DNA of 45,548 nucleotides, taken from NCBI GenBank assembly GCA_001828605.1, contig MHZB01000030.1, positions 1 to 45,548 of the forward strand, written 5' to 3'. A program made the translations under genes and the position numbers. This document shows, piece by piece, positions 32,902-41,160 of this stretch. The notes under the pieces were generated by a model. The model searched no databases and was not told the origin of the DNA. It was given only the letters and a program-made list of their open reading frames with translations. This DNA comes from Planctomycetes bacterium RIFCSPLOWO2_12_FULL_50_35 (GTDB lineage: Bacteria > Planctomycetota > Brocadiia > Brocadiales > Bathyanammoxibiaceae). Position 1 is the first letter of the stretch; each line of letters starts with the position of its first letter.

Positions 32902-34338
32902 ATGTCTCTTAAGCTAGGACCTGTAGTAGGTTCCACAACTCACAAGGAGGCCAAGATTTGGGTGCAGACCCATCGGCCTGCCAAACTTGAGTGTAGAGTT
33001 TATACAGACCCGGGTGGCAGCAAGCAGGTTCCTGATTCGCCTTTCGCTTTTCAAACAGAGGAGAGGATCGGCTGTACTGGTGTGGTGACGGTTGCTCTCC
33101 CGCAGGGTGACAGCAAATATTACTACGGTATTTTTGAGAAAAAGGGCAGCAGTTCAGTAGCAATATCCCAAATCAATTCGTTTCGTTCATTTCCAGACCC
33201 AAAGAAAAAGATTGAGAGTGTCTCTTTTGCCCTTGTCTCATGCAACAAGCCAACGGATTTCAAGTACGAAAAGGAGTTAAGCCTACGGAACATGTGGAGG
33301 CATCTTTTCGTCGAGATGTCCCGGAACGACACCTCCTTCTTGCTTGCGGCGGGGGACCAGGTATATGCAGACCATGAGAGACGTAATGCATGGCAGGAAA
33401 GCGTGGATGGACCTCCTCATAAAACTCCCTTAGACCTTTATAGGGACGTGTATTATACGCACTGGTCGTTTCCGGAGATACAAATGGTCTTGGGCAATTT
33501 CCCGTCTTTCATGATATGGGATGACCACGAGATTACAAATGGGTGGGGTTCCAGTATAAGGCATGGTGAAAAGAGGTCTCAGGAAATCTTTCTGGTTGCA
33601 AGGAAGGCCTATGAGGAGTTCCAGCACAGCCACAACCCTGCCGCCCTCTCCCTCCCAAAAGATCATAAACCCACACCGGACCACAGGCCGTACTATTATG
33701 CCTTCAAATACGGCCCTGTCGCCTTTCTTGTCCTTGACCTGAGGGGTAACAGGAGGATATGGGACGGGCAGTTATTGGGGACTGATCAATGGGCGGCACT
33801 GAGGCGCTGGTTTGCGTCTAAGGAGGCCAAAGACTCCAAAATACTGTTCGTGGTCTCATCTGTTCCGATGATACATTTGAGGAGGTTGTTCGGATGGTTG
33901 TGGTGGATGAAAACGGACATTGCTGACCAGTGGTCTTCACCCCACAATACAAAAGAGAGACGGGAACTTCTTTCCCTGCTTTTTGACAAGTACGTTGAGA
34001 AAGGCAAGCGGCAGGTCTTTATCCTCGGCGGAGACGTGCATGTGGGTACCGTTGCAAAGATAACCGACCGTGCATCGGGACAGAGTATACACCAGTTTAC
34101 ATCGTCCCCCATCTCTAATAAGCCGGAGAGGCTTCTGGACAGCCTTCTGAAAAGATTCAGCAGCAAGTTTTCATTTAGGCTAGATAACGATGGGAACCGT
34201 TATGCGGACGTGGAAATCTATAAACGCTACCGCCAGAGGAACTTTGGCATAATTACGGTTTCATTAGGCTCTCCCCCGAATACCACATTGAAGATGTATC
34301 AGGAGAAAGAGGGGCAGCCCGACGAGACTGTAATCTAG
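32902..34338 (+). CDS. PhoD-like alkaline phosphatase / phosphodiesterase
   Basis: Metallophosphoesterase of the PhoD family. The 478-residue protein has an N-terminal Fn3-like domain (1-95; LGPVVGSTTHKEAKIWVQT) and the catalytic domain. Metal ligands appear in order: FALVSCNK, LLAAGDQVYAD (about 150), MIWDDHEITNGWG (about 208), VLDLRGNR and ILGGDVHVG (about 377). Unlike secreted PhoD enzymes it has no Tat or Sec signal, so it appears cytoplasmic unless the start lies further upstream. It is monocistronic behind its own promoter and followed by a repeat element. Confidence 0.88.
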   Translation: MSLKLGPVVGSTTHKEAKIWVQTHRPAKLECRVYTDPGGSKQVPDSPFAFQTEERIGCTGVVTVALPQGDSKYYYGIFEKKGSSSVAISQINSFRSFPDPKKKIESVSFALVSCNKPTDFKYEKELSLRNMWRHLFVEMSRNDTSFLLAAGDQVYADHERRNAWQESVDGPPHKTPLDLYRDVYYTHWSFPEIQMVLGNFPSFMIWDDHEITNGWGSSIRHGEKRSQEIFLVARKAYEEFQHSHNPAALSLPKDHKPTPDHRPYYYAFKYGPVAFLVLDLRGNRRIWDGQLLGTDQWAALRRWFASKEAKDSKILFVVSSVPMIHLRRLFGWLWWMKTDIADQWSSPHNTKERRELLSLLFDKYVEKGKRQVFILGGDVHVGTVAKITDRASGQSIHQFTSSPISNKPERLLDSLLKRFSSKFSFRLDNDGNRYADVEIYKRYRQRNFGIITVSLGSPPNTTLKMYQEKEGQPDETVI

Positions 34339-34342
34339 GAAT

Positions 34343-34507
34343 GAGAACTCTGGAAAGGGTCTGTACAGTTGTTATTCTGAGGGAGTAAGACGACCAAATG
34401 TAGCGTGGAGCTTGCTCTCCGCCTAAGGCGGATTGAACGTGGCAGCTTGTTACCACGTTTCGCTCAAAATGACGACAAGGTGTTGGGAGATTTTTTTAGA
34501 GGACTCT
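34343..34507. repeat. MITE-like intergenic element with inverted ends
   Basis: Left arm GAGAACTCTGGAAAGGGTCT (34343-34362) and an inverted right arm AGATTTTTTTAGAGGACTCT (34488-34507) match imperfectly. The interior is the same module as at 22081-22258: 'ttctgagggagtaagacgacc...tagcgtggagcttgctctccgcctaaggcgga...gctcaaaatgac'. It reaches to within 4 bp of the mlaE start. Confidence 0.75.
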
Positions 34508-34511
34508 GTAC

Positions 34512-35717
34512 GTGGTGCAAGGTAGTATTGCACGCGCAAAGGACGTTGCTGGAGACCGTTTTCGGCAAATGAAAAAATCTACGGTGGCTTCCGGTTACAA
34601 TATCGAAGTTGTTGAAAAGGTGCCCGGATGTTTGCATCTAAGGCTCAGCGGCGATTTGTCTACAGAGAATACTTCCATGTTATTGGACGATTTAAACGCA
34701 TATCTATCCGGGAAACCCCCCAAGAACGTAACGCTCGACCTGGGCGGAGTCGGTTATTTTGACAGCACGGCGGCTATTGTAATTGCCCAAACAAAGTCGG
34801 ACCTTGGGGGAAAGGGTTCCAGCCTGAACCTGATAAACGTCAAGCCGGAGATTCAGGGACTGTTTGGCATACTCAACCTGGAATTGTTATTCGGCGAGAA
34901 GGCCAGCCTAAAGGAAAGACGTCCGGGCCTGCTTACGCGTGTGGGAGAGGCCGCGATAAGATTTGCGAAAGACACGGTCTTTACTTGTGCATACCTGGGA
35001 GACGTCACTCTGGGGTTGGGCTACGCCATAAGGCATCCCCACAAGATCAGATGGAATGACGTCTTTCTTTATATGGACAGGACGGGGATAGAGGCCATAC
35101 CCATTATTCTCCTGATCAGCTTTCTTGTCGGTTTTATAATGGCCTTTCAGGCGGCCGTCCAGCTCAGGCAGTTTGGTGCGGATATCTTTGTTGCCAACCT
35201 GGTGGGATTGTCCGTCGTCAGGGAGTTAGGTCCGCTCATGACGGCGATAATAGTGGCCGGCAGGTCAGGTGCGGCTTTCGCCGCAGAGATTGGGACAATG
35301 AAGGTGTCTGAGGAAATAGACGCCCTGAAGTCCATGGGGCTTGACCCAACCCGGTTCTTAATAATTCCGAAGATTATCGCAACCGTCGTTACCGTGCCGA
35401 CCCTGACCCTGGTATCCGATTTAGTCGGCATTTTTGGTGGTCTGGTGGTTGCGGTTACGTTTTTGGACATTACGCCATGGGGCTATATATTGCAGACCCA
35501 GAGGGCCCTTGATATATTTGATGTGTTCAGCGGCTATTTGAAAAGTATCGTTTTTGCCTTGCTGATAGCGGGCATTGGATGTATGAGGGGTTTGCAGGTT
35601 GAAGGGGGGGCGCAGGAGGTCGGCCGTTTAACCACGTCTGCCGTAGTTTCGGGCATCTTTCTCATCATCGTATACGACGCACTTTTTACCCTTATGTTTA
35701 ACTATGTCGAATGGTAA
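34512..35717 (+). CDS. mlaE: MlaE-family permease with N-terminal STAS domain
   Basis: Inner-membrane subunit of a phospholipid ABC transporter that moves lipids between inner and outer membranes. The 401-residue protein has an N-terminal STAS domain (about 28-130; LRLSGDLSTENTSMLLDDL, LDLGGVGYFDSTAAIVI) and a MlaE permease domain (about 150-401) with FMAFQAAVQLRQFGADIFVANLVG and the signature RSGAAFAAEIGTMKVSEEIDAL. STAS is a separate protein (MlaB) in E. coli. The start at GTG 34512 is uncertain; ATG 34569 is an alternative. mlaF follows after 9 bp. Confidence 0.9.
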   Translation: MVQGSIARAKDVAGDRFRQMKKSTVASGYNIEVVEKVPGCLHLRLSGDLSTENTSMLLDDLNAYLSGKPPKNVTLDLGGVGYFDSTAAIVIAQTKSDLGGKGSSLNLINVKPEIQGLFGILNLELLFGEKASLKERRPGLLTRVGEAAIRFAKDTVFTCAYLGDVTLGLGYAIRHPHKIRWNDVFLYMDRTGIEAIPIILLISFLVGFIMAFQAAVQLRQFGADIFVANLVGLSVVRELGPLMTAIIVAGRSGAAFAAEIGTMKVSEEIDALKSMGLDPTRFLIIPKIIATVVTVPTLTLVSDLVGIFGGLVVAVTFLDITPWGYILQTQRALDIFDVFSGYLKSIVFALLIAGIGCMRGLQVEGGAQEVGRLTTSAVVSGIFLIIVYDALFTLMFNYVEW

Positions 35718-35726
35718 GATAGGGCC

Positions 35727-36494
35727 ATGCAGAATATACCTGTTATACAAGTAAGGAATTTGACCATCGGATACGGGGACGAGATTGTCCTCAACGACAT
35801 AAGTTTCGATGTCCATATGGGGGAGATATTTATAATCCTGGGTGGGAGCGGCTGCGGGAAGAGCACGTTACTTAAACACATGATTGGTCTTCAACAACCC
35901 TTCCGAGGAAAGATTCTAATAGATGGTAAGGATTTGGTCACTACCGAAGGTAGGGAACGACTTGAGATCTTACGCAAGTTCGGTGTGCTTTTTCAGTCCA
36001 GTGCGCTGCTTGGTTCAATGACGCTGGGTGAGAACGTTGCGCTGCCGTTACAAGAATATACACAACTTCCCAAGGAGACGATTAGTTTTTTGATTCGCGC
36101 AAAGTTGGGTATGGTGGGCCTTAGCGGTTACGAAGGTTATATGCCGACAGAGCTCAGCGGCGGAATGAAGAAGAGAGGCGGCATTGCAAGGGCCCTGGCG
36201 CTTGACCCTGAAATCCTTTTTTTTGATGAACCGTCTGCCGGTCTAGACCCGATTACTTCCGTAAACCTGGACGATTTGATTATGCAGCTTAATGCCAGCC
36301 TCGGCACTACTATGGTTGTGGTAACCCATGAACTGCCGAGTATTTTTGCTATTGCACATAGAGTAATAATGCTTGATAAGAAAACCAGGAAGATTATAGC
36401 TGAGGGCCGTCCTGCAGACCTAAGGGATATGAGTACGGACCCATTTGTCAGGGACTTTTTTAACCGTCGGATTAAAGAGGGCGTATCCGGCTAG
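35727..36494 (+). CDS. mlaF: MlaF-family ABC transporter ATP-binding protein
   Basis: ATPase of the lipid transporter. The 255-residue protein has Walker A GGSGCGKST (39-47), Q-loop LFQSSALLGSMTLGENVALPL (family-typical), signature LSGGMKKRGGIARALALDPEILFFDEPSAGLDP with Walker B, and VVVTHE as the switch histidine. The KKR in the signature is characteristic of the Mla/TGD1-3 branch. It is 9 bp from mlaE; a 280-bp gap containing an inserted repeat element separates it from mlaD. Confidence 0.94.
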   Translation: MQNIPVIQVRNLTIGYGDEIVLNDISFDVHMGEIFIILGGSGCGKSTLLKHMIGLQQPFRGKILIDGKDLVTTEGRERLEILRKFGVLFQSSALLGSMTLGENVALPLQEYTQLPKETISFLIRAKLGMVGLSGYEGYMPTELSGGMKKRGGIARALALDPEILFFDEPSAGLDPITSVNLDDLIMQLNASLGTTMVVVTHELPSIFAIAHRVIMLDKKTRKIIAEGRPADLRDMSTDPFVRDFFNRRIKEGVSG

Positions 36495-36531
36495 ATTAGA
36501 TAAGACAAGGATTTTCATTTGTTTATATAAT

Positions 36532-36740
36532 GAGACCTTTGAAAAGGCTCCAGATGTCATTCCCGCGGAAGCGGGAATCTATGGATTCCGTGTCGAGCAC
36601 GGAATGACATAGACGAAACATCTTGTAGGACTTGATTTATCGTAGGGGCGAACGGCCGTTCGCCCTACCTGGCGGATGTGATAAGTCGCGCCCTACAATC
36701 GAGATGAAATATACAAAATCCAGGGCTTTTCAAAGGTCCC
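36532..36740. repeat. MITE-like element with 15-bp inverted ends, inside the mla operon
   Basis: Left arm GAGACCTTTGAAAAG (36532-36546) and right arm CTTTTCAAAGGTCCC (36726-36740) match in 14 of 15 positions when inverted, the clearest ends in the window. The interior has a cattcccgcggaagcgggaat hairpin, an 'attccgtgtcgagcacggaat' hairpin and a near-perfect gtaggggcgaacggccgttcgccctac palindrome (36642-36668). No gene lies in the gap. Confidence 0.82.
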
Positions 36741-36774
36741 GTAATAGCGGCAGTAGCTTTTGGAGGTCTTTATC

Positions 36775-37686
36775 ATGGCCAGTGCGGCTCTCAAGGTCAG
36801 GGTTGGAATTTTCGTCATAGTGGGTATCTGCCTGGCGGTTGGGGCCGTGATTGGACTCTTTACGTGGCTGGGCGCAAGGGATACGAAAACATATGTAACC
36901 TATGTATCCGAAAGCACCTCCGGTTTGGACAAGGATGCCCCGGTCAAATACAAAGGTGTAAAGATAGGGCGTGTTTCCAGTATTAGCGTTGCCCTGGATG
37001 GGAAACTTATTGAAATCCTGATGGAGGTTGATTCGTCGTTCGATATGAGACCTGACTTTGCTGCACGCGCAAACTATGCGGGGATAACAGGACTGCGGTA
37101 CATTGAAATTGAACCACTGAAGGAAGGTATGAGGGAAGATGTTAAAAGGGAAGTGGCGGAGGAAGCCTTTGATCCGGAACATCCCGTTGTCCCCTCAACC
37201 TTTTCTGACCTGGAGCAGCTTGGTACTACGGTGGAAAAGACCTTTAGGAACATTAATCAGCTTGACGTCAAAGAGATCTCCGATAAACTCACGACCTTGC
37301 TGGGTAACTTAGACGTCCTTGTTGCAGAGCTTAAGACTTCGGAGGTTATTGGGAACATAAATGCGGCCGTAACGCAACTCAATAACCCTAAGATAAGCTC
37401 AACCATTGATTATCTGGAATCTACAACTAAAAAACTCGATACGCTGTTGGAAGATATTAACACCGGGATGCTTTCTAAAGACCTGGATGTCTTTTTAGAA
37501 GAGGGGACGCTGTTGGCGCGTAATTTAAACATATTGACCTACGAACTGCGGGACACGTCGGAAATAGAAGATGTATTACAGGCCACCGCAGAAACCGTTA
37601 AGGAACTGAACCAGACGCTCAGACAGGGCGCTTCTACAATGATCTTCAGTAAACCTCCGCAACCTAGACAAATCTCTGGGGACTAG
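36775..37686 (+). CDS. mlaD: MlaD-family (MCE domain) lipid-binding protein
   Basis: Anchored periplasmic substrate-binding subunit of the transporter. The start is ATG 36775 (ggagg eight bases upstream); the ORF-track TTG at 36760 is less likely. The 303-residue protein has one membrane anchor (about 8-30; VRVGIFVIVGICLAVGAVIGLFTWL), the MCE domain (about 38-125; GLDKDAPVKYKGVKIGRVSSI, YAGITGLRYIEIE), and a long helical part (about 150-303) with repeated amphipathic stretches like those of long MCE proteins. It ends 2 bp before the auxiliary lipoprotein gene. Confidence 0.92.
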   Translation: MASAALKVRVGIFVIVGICLAVGAVIGLFTWLGARDTKTYVTYVSESTSGLDKDAPVKYKGVKIGRVSSISVALDGKLIEILMEVDSSFDMRPDFAARANYAGITGLRYIEIEPLKEGMREDVKREVAEEAFDPEHPVVPSTFSDLEQLGTTVEKTFRNINQLDVKEISDKLTTLLGNLDVLVAELKTSEVIGNINAAVTQLNNPKISSTIDYLESTTKKLDTLLEDINTGMLSKDLDVFLEEGTLLARNLNILTYELRDTSEIEDVLQATAETVKELNQTLRQGASTMIFSKPPQPRQISGD

Positions 37687-37688
37687 CT

Positions 37689-38432
37689 ATGAATTTGAAT
37701 CTTTTTTTGTGCACCGCGCTCCTGTTGCTCCTTACGGGGTGCCTCAGCCTGGAGCAGCCTGCGGTGAATATAGATTACTACCAGATTGAATATGCGCCGG
37801 TGAACCCATCCGCCTCAGAACAGCTCGATACGGTATTGGGTATACGCAGGTTCACCATAGCCACGGCCTATGACCATGACCGGATGGTATATAAAGAAGG
37901 CGCCTTCGAACGGCAGACTTATTACTATCACCGCTGGATTACAAATCCGGCCGAGATGATACGAGACGCGCTTATCAAGGACCTTCAGCACGCGGGCCAT
38001 TACCGTGCTGTCGTGCCCGTTCCCGGTCCCACGGCATGGGATTATGAGGTGCAGGGCTACGTCCGTGAGGTCTGTGAAAACGATCTGGGTCAGAACTGGG
38101 AGAGTGTGGTAGACCTGGATATAACGTTCATCAGGACTCCACAAGAGACGTCAAAGAGGAGAGTCCTTTTCCAAAAGAATTACCGTGCCTCTGCCGCCTG
38201 CAAGGGCAAAGACCCAAAGGCGGTTGTCGCCGCCATGAGCACGGCTATGCAAGAAATCTCTGCCGTATTGCAAACGGACATCTATAAGGCCATTCAAGGA
38301 GACTTGAAGGCAAATGTGGAAAAAGACGTGAAAGAAGAAGTTAAAGAGGAAGTTAAGGAAGAAGTTAAAGAAGAGGACGTTAAAGAAGAAGGTGTCAAAG
38401 AGACAAAGGATGCCGGAAATGCAATCCGTTAG
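37689..38432 (+). CDS. ABC-type transport auxiliary lipoprotein (PqiC/LptE-like component)
   Basis: Outer-membrane lipoprotein that completes MCE transport systems. The 247-residue protein has the signal and lipobox in LLLLLTGCLSLEQ (Cys about 18). The mature domain resembles the ABC-transport auxiliary component family: YYQIEYAP, VLGIRRFTIATAYDHDRMVYKE, WITNPAEMIRDALIKDL. The last 35 residues are a low-complexity (K/E)EEV run, KEEVKEEVKEEVKEEDVKEE, encoded by repeated gaagttaaagag units. It follows mlaD by 2 bp, which fixes its transporter context. Confidence 0.84.
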   Translation: MNLNLFLCTALLLLLTGCLSLEQPAVNIDYYQIEYAPVNPSASEQLDTVLGIRRFTIATAYDHDRMVYKEGAFERQTYYYHRWITNPAEMIRDALIKDLQHAGHYRAVVPVPGPTAWDYEVQGYVREVCENDLGQNWESVVDLDITFIRTPQETSKRRVLFQKNYRASAACKGKDPKAVVAAMSTAMQEISAVLQTDIYKAIQGDLKANVEKDVKEEVKEEVKEEVKEEDVKEEGVKETKDAGNAIR

Positions 38433-38475
38433 CTGGTAAAAGCCTTGTCCGCACCCCAACCTTTGGAGAAGAGTC

Positions 38476-39171
38476 ATGCGTTATAACAGAAGGATTAATC
38501 CGTTGTTTGTAGTTGCGTTAGCTCTTGGTCTTTGTTTCCTTACTTCATGCGCGGCGAAGCCCCATGAGGAGACGGGCTTCCTAGACAATTATTCGGATAT
38601 GAAACAGACCCAAAATTTCCATCGGTTTTATATTGAACCAGGCGTCGACTTCAAGGCGTATAAGAACGTAATTATCAGACCCGTCAACACTTCCTATATG
38701 CCCGAATTTAAGTGGTATGACGTAAAATACGACGAAAAGGAGTTAAAGGAAATTACCAATTATATAGAGCAGGAGTTTGCCCGTGCATTGGGGAAGTCCT
38801 ATCTTATCGTTAACGGGGGCCATAGCTATACGGGTAAGACGCTGACTCTTGAACTGGCCCTGGTGAAGCTTGCCCCGGTGGATGCCGCAAGCAATGTCGT
38901 ATCCAGCGCCGTTATCATGATGCCGGTTTCCAAGGGAGAGGTCGCTGTAGAGGGGCAGCTGGTGGACGCTGATACCGATAAAACCGTGCTTAAGTTCACA
39001 GATGCAAGATACGGGAAAGATAGTATCGTGAACGTAAAGGATTTTGGAAAGTTCATGCATGCAAAGGATGCCGTAAACGAGTGGGCCAATGAACTCTACG
39101 GCGTCATGCAGGTGGGAGAGGCCGAGAGGGAAGGGTATTTGGGTGGCACCCTTGAACTTAAGCCATGGTAA
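38476..39171 (+). CDS. DUF3313-type lipoprotein
   Basis: Function unknown; the 231-residue protein has an N-terminal signal with lipobox LTSCAAKP (Cys about 25) followed by GFLDNYSDMKQ, the usual DUF3313 opening, and the conserved middle FKAYKNVIIRPVN and YIEQEFARALGKSYLIVN. It lies 43 bp downstream of the auxiliary lipoprotein gene, probably as the last gene of the mla operon. A role alongside lipid transport is inferred only from position. Confidence 0.78.
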   Translation: MRYNRRINPLFVVALALGLCFLTSCAAKPHEETGFLDNYSDMKQTQNFHRFYIEPGVDFKAYKNVIIRPVNTSYMPEFKWYDVKYDEKELKEITNYIEQEFARALGKSYLIVNGGHSYTGKTLTLELALVKLAPVDAASNVVSSAVIMMPVSKGEVAVEGQLVDADTDKTVLKFTDARYGKDSIVNVKDFGKFMHAKDAVNEWANELYGVMQVGEAEREGYLGGTLELKPW

Positions 39172-39285
39172 TGATACAACGGCATGACAGTTAAGTGGCC
39201 TTTGATATTCGTATTCAACGGGTATCATGTATCTTCTTGTGTCGGGGTTTAACTTGTTAATTCCCTGTAGCTTGCTACAGGGTTT

Positions 39286-39445
39286 CCGTTGTCATTCCGC
39301 ACTTGATGCGGAATCCAGAATGGTTGTGTTACGGGATATGTTTCTGGATTCCTGCTTTTGCGGCCCCTGATTTAATCAGGGGGACACAGACGAAATTTTA
39401 ATAAATTCTTTAGATACCCTGCAGCTTGCTGCAGGGAGGTTCATT
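39286..39445. repeat. palindromic repeats ahead of tRNA-Pro
   Basis: Units 'gtcattccgcacttgatgcggaatcc', 'tctggattcctgcttttgcggcccctgatttaatcagggg' and 'ccctgcagcttgctgcaggg' (about 39416-39436), plus an earlier 'ccctgtagcttgctacaggg' (about 39263-39282). The 299 bp between the lipoprotein gene and the tRNA hold no protein gene. Confidence 0.65.
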
Positions 39446-39470
39446 ATACTGAAGTCCTGCAGGTTTACAT

Positions 39471-39548
39471 CGGGGCGTGGCTCAGTCTGGCTAGAGCGCG
39501 GCGTTCGGGACGCCGAGGTCGCTGGTTCGAATCCAGTCGCCCCGACCA
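39471..39548 (+). tRNA. tRNA-Pro, anticodon CGG
   Basis: Full cloverleaf by eye: acceptor CGGGGCG/CGCCCCG, D arm, anticodon stem CGGCG/CGCCG with loop TTCGGGA (anticodon CGG at 39506-39508, G37 as usual for proline), T arm with GGTTCGAATCC. The CCA end is encoded (39546-39548). A TATACT box at 39445-39450 may be its -10. It reads CCG codons. Confidence 0.95.
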
Positions 39549-39610
39549 CTCCTTCCCTGAATAATTAAACGCCTGGCACTGGGCGGGAAAACAATACCTT
39601 CCATCCGAGA

Positions 39611-39835
39611 TTATGACTTTTCCCTTATTGCCGAAAGGGTCTTTTCTTTCACACCAATAATGGTCAGACCGACTACTTCTCCTTTTTCTTCACTATACCT
39701 TACAATGACACCTTCTCCCACATCAACACTCACTGCCTTGGTAGGCTCACCTATGCTTATATAAAGGACGTCCGCATCCTCATCATAATCCCAATCTAAA
39801 TTCTCTTTCTTTTCTAAAATCTTTATCGTTTTCAT
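39611..39835 (-). CDS. DUF2283 small protein
   Basis: A 74-residue protein from ATG 39835 (the ORF track begins at a TTG five codons earlier). It matches DUF2283: WDYDEDADVLYISIGEPTKAVSVDVGEGVIVRYSEEKGEVVGLTIIG. Members are often encoded beside DUF4258-type proteins as presumed antitoxins; no intact partner is visible here, only a short fragment upstream. Function is otherwise unknown. Confidence 0.85.
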   Translation of the reverse strand: MKTIKILEKKENLDWDYDEDADVLYISIGEPTKAVSVDVGEGVIVRYSEEKGEVVGLTIIGVKEKTLSAIREKS

Positions 39836-39848
39836 GCGGCTTCTAAAC

Positions 39849-39948
39849 AACTATTTTTGTGGAGTCCAGCGACCATGCTGCTGGAGAATTCCCATTGACA
39901 CGGTCAATTGATTCCACAATCTTATCTTTTACTGTTTTAGCAACGGAC
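39849..39948 (-). pseudogene. short reading-frame fragment upstream of DUF2283 gene
   Basis: The minus strand from 39948 to the TAG at about 39849 reads VAKTVKDKIVESIDRVNGNSPAAW... without a start codon, interrupted upstream by the palindromic repeat at 39949-39973. It may be the last third of a decayed gene (possibly the DUF2283 partner) or simple chance. No family recognised. Confidence 0.25.
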
Positions 39949-39973
39949 GTCGGGTGCGGAGACCCGACGCTAC
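39949..39973. repeat. GTCGGGT hairpin repeat overlapping the argC stop
   Basis: Stem GTCGGGT/ACCCGAC with loop GCGGAG, then gctac. The 'cta' is the complement of the argC TAG stop. Relatives with changed but still paired arms are at 42367-42391, 42334-42353 and 45186-45210. Confidence 0.8.
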
Positions 39974-40980
39974 ACCAGTCTCTCGGGGAAGCCGAACATG
40001 ACGTTCATGTTCTGGACGGCGATGCCGGAGGCACCCTTTAGCAGGTTGTCTATGGCGGAGATTATTATTACCCTCTTATCCGCCACACGGGCGGAAATGT
40101 CGCAGAAGTTCGTGCCTACCACGTCCTTTGTACTAGGCGGCTCATCATCGGGGTCTTTTATGCGAATGAACGGTTCATCTTTATAAAATGCCTTCATCTT
40201 ATTCGTCACGGCCTCGGTAGTGGTCAAAGACTTCAGTCGTGCGTACACGGTTGACAAGAGTCCGCGGTCCATGGGAACAAGGTGGGGAATGAAGGTGATC
40301 TTTACCTTCGTATTTGTCGCACGCTCCAGAATCTCTTCCATCTCAGGGAGGTGGCGGTGGCCGCCAACCCCGTATGGTTTTAAGTTTTCGTTGCACTCGC
40401 AGTACATGGACTGCTCCGACACGTCCCGGCCGCGCCCGGAGACGCCCGACTTTGAGTCAACAATTATATCCGTCGGCTCTATCAGCTCCCTAACTATAAG
40501 CGGTGCCAGCGCCAGTATGACGGATACAGGATAACAGCCGGGGTTGCTGACCAGCTTTGCCTTTCGTATTTCCTTCCTGAACAGCTCCGGAAGTCCGTAA
40601 ACGGCCTTCTTGAGTCCGTCAGGGTCGGTATGGGGTGACTTGTACCACTTCTCGTATGAATCGGCGTCCTTGAAGCGGTAGTCTGCACTGAAGTCTATCA
40701 CCCTGTAGCCGGCCTTTATATACTTGGGCACGTACTGCATAGCCACGGTTTGCGGAAGTGTAACAAACACCAGCTCAACCCCCTTCGGTATATCCTCAGG
40801 CTCAAGACCCGCCGTCGGAAGGTCTATCTGCTGCTTAAGGGAGGGGAAGATTTGAGATATGCGCGGATTTCCCTCCCGCCTTGCGCCCAGGTAGGCTATC
40901 TCTGCCTCCGGGTGGCGGAGCAGCAGCTTTATCAGTTCCAGACTGGTGTACGCCGTAGCGCCGGCTATCCCTACCTTCAA
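39970..40980 (-). CDS. argC: N-acetyl-gamma-glutamyl-phosphate reductase
   Basis: Third step of arginine synthesis, NADPH-dependent reduction to the semialdehyde. The 336-residue protein has the N-terminal nucleotide-binding GIAGATAYTSLELIKLL, the catalytic cysteine in LVSNPGCYPVSVILAL (about 148) and the substrate segment VDSKSGVSGRGR. The C-terminal NLLKGASGIAVQNMNVMFGFPE is typical. The stop codon is provided by a palindromic repeat directly after codon 336. No other arg gene is in the window. Confidence 0.95.
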   Translation of the reverse strand: MKVGIAGATAYTSLELIKLLLRHPEAEIAYLGARREGNPRISQIFPSLKQQIDLPTAGLEPEDIPKGVELVFVTLPQTVAMQYVPKYIKAGYRVIDFSADYRFKDADSYEKWYKSPHTDPDGLKKAVYGLPELFRKEIRKAKLVSNPGCYPVSVILALAPLIVRELIEPTDIIVDSKSGVSGRGRDVSEQSMYCECNENLKPYGVGGHRHLPEMEEILERATNTKVKITFIPHLVPMDRGLLSTVYARLKSLTTTEAVTNKMKAFYKDEPFIRIKDPDDEPPSTKDVVGTNFCDISARVADKRVIIISAIDNLLKGASGIAVQNMNVMFGFPERLV

Positions 40981-41070
40981 TTTTTGTTTCTCCCCAAATT
41001 ACTCAGGCCAATAATAGCACCACCCTTATAAATGTCAATTCAAATGGATTTGGCATCTCTGCAATCCACA

Positions 41071-41120
41071 TTGTAGCTGCCCCATTTATGGGGCGTTATA
41101 GGCTCGATTTACCAGCGAGT
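41071..41120. repeat. 'ccccatttatgggg' repeat unit
   Basis: Sequence tgtagctgccccatttatgggg, then cgttataggctcgattta, aligns with the unit at 14397-14452 over about 36 bases with few changes. Second documented copy in the window. Confidence 0.65.
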
Positions 41121-41126
41121 ATTCAT

Positions 41127-41154
41127 TTGACACAAGTTTTGGCCTCAGTAGAAT
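41127..41154 (+). promoter_or_regulatory. sigma70-type promoter directly before the AT-rich gene
   Basis: TTGACA (41127-41132), a 16-bp spacer and TAGAAT (41149-41154). The expected transcription start falls at about 41161, the same position as the ATG, so the message might be leaderless. Confidence 0.45.
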
Positions 41155-41160
41155 TGGGGT

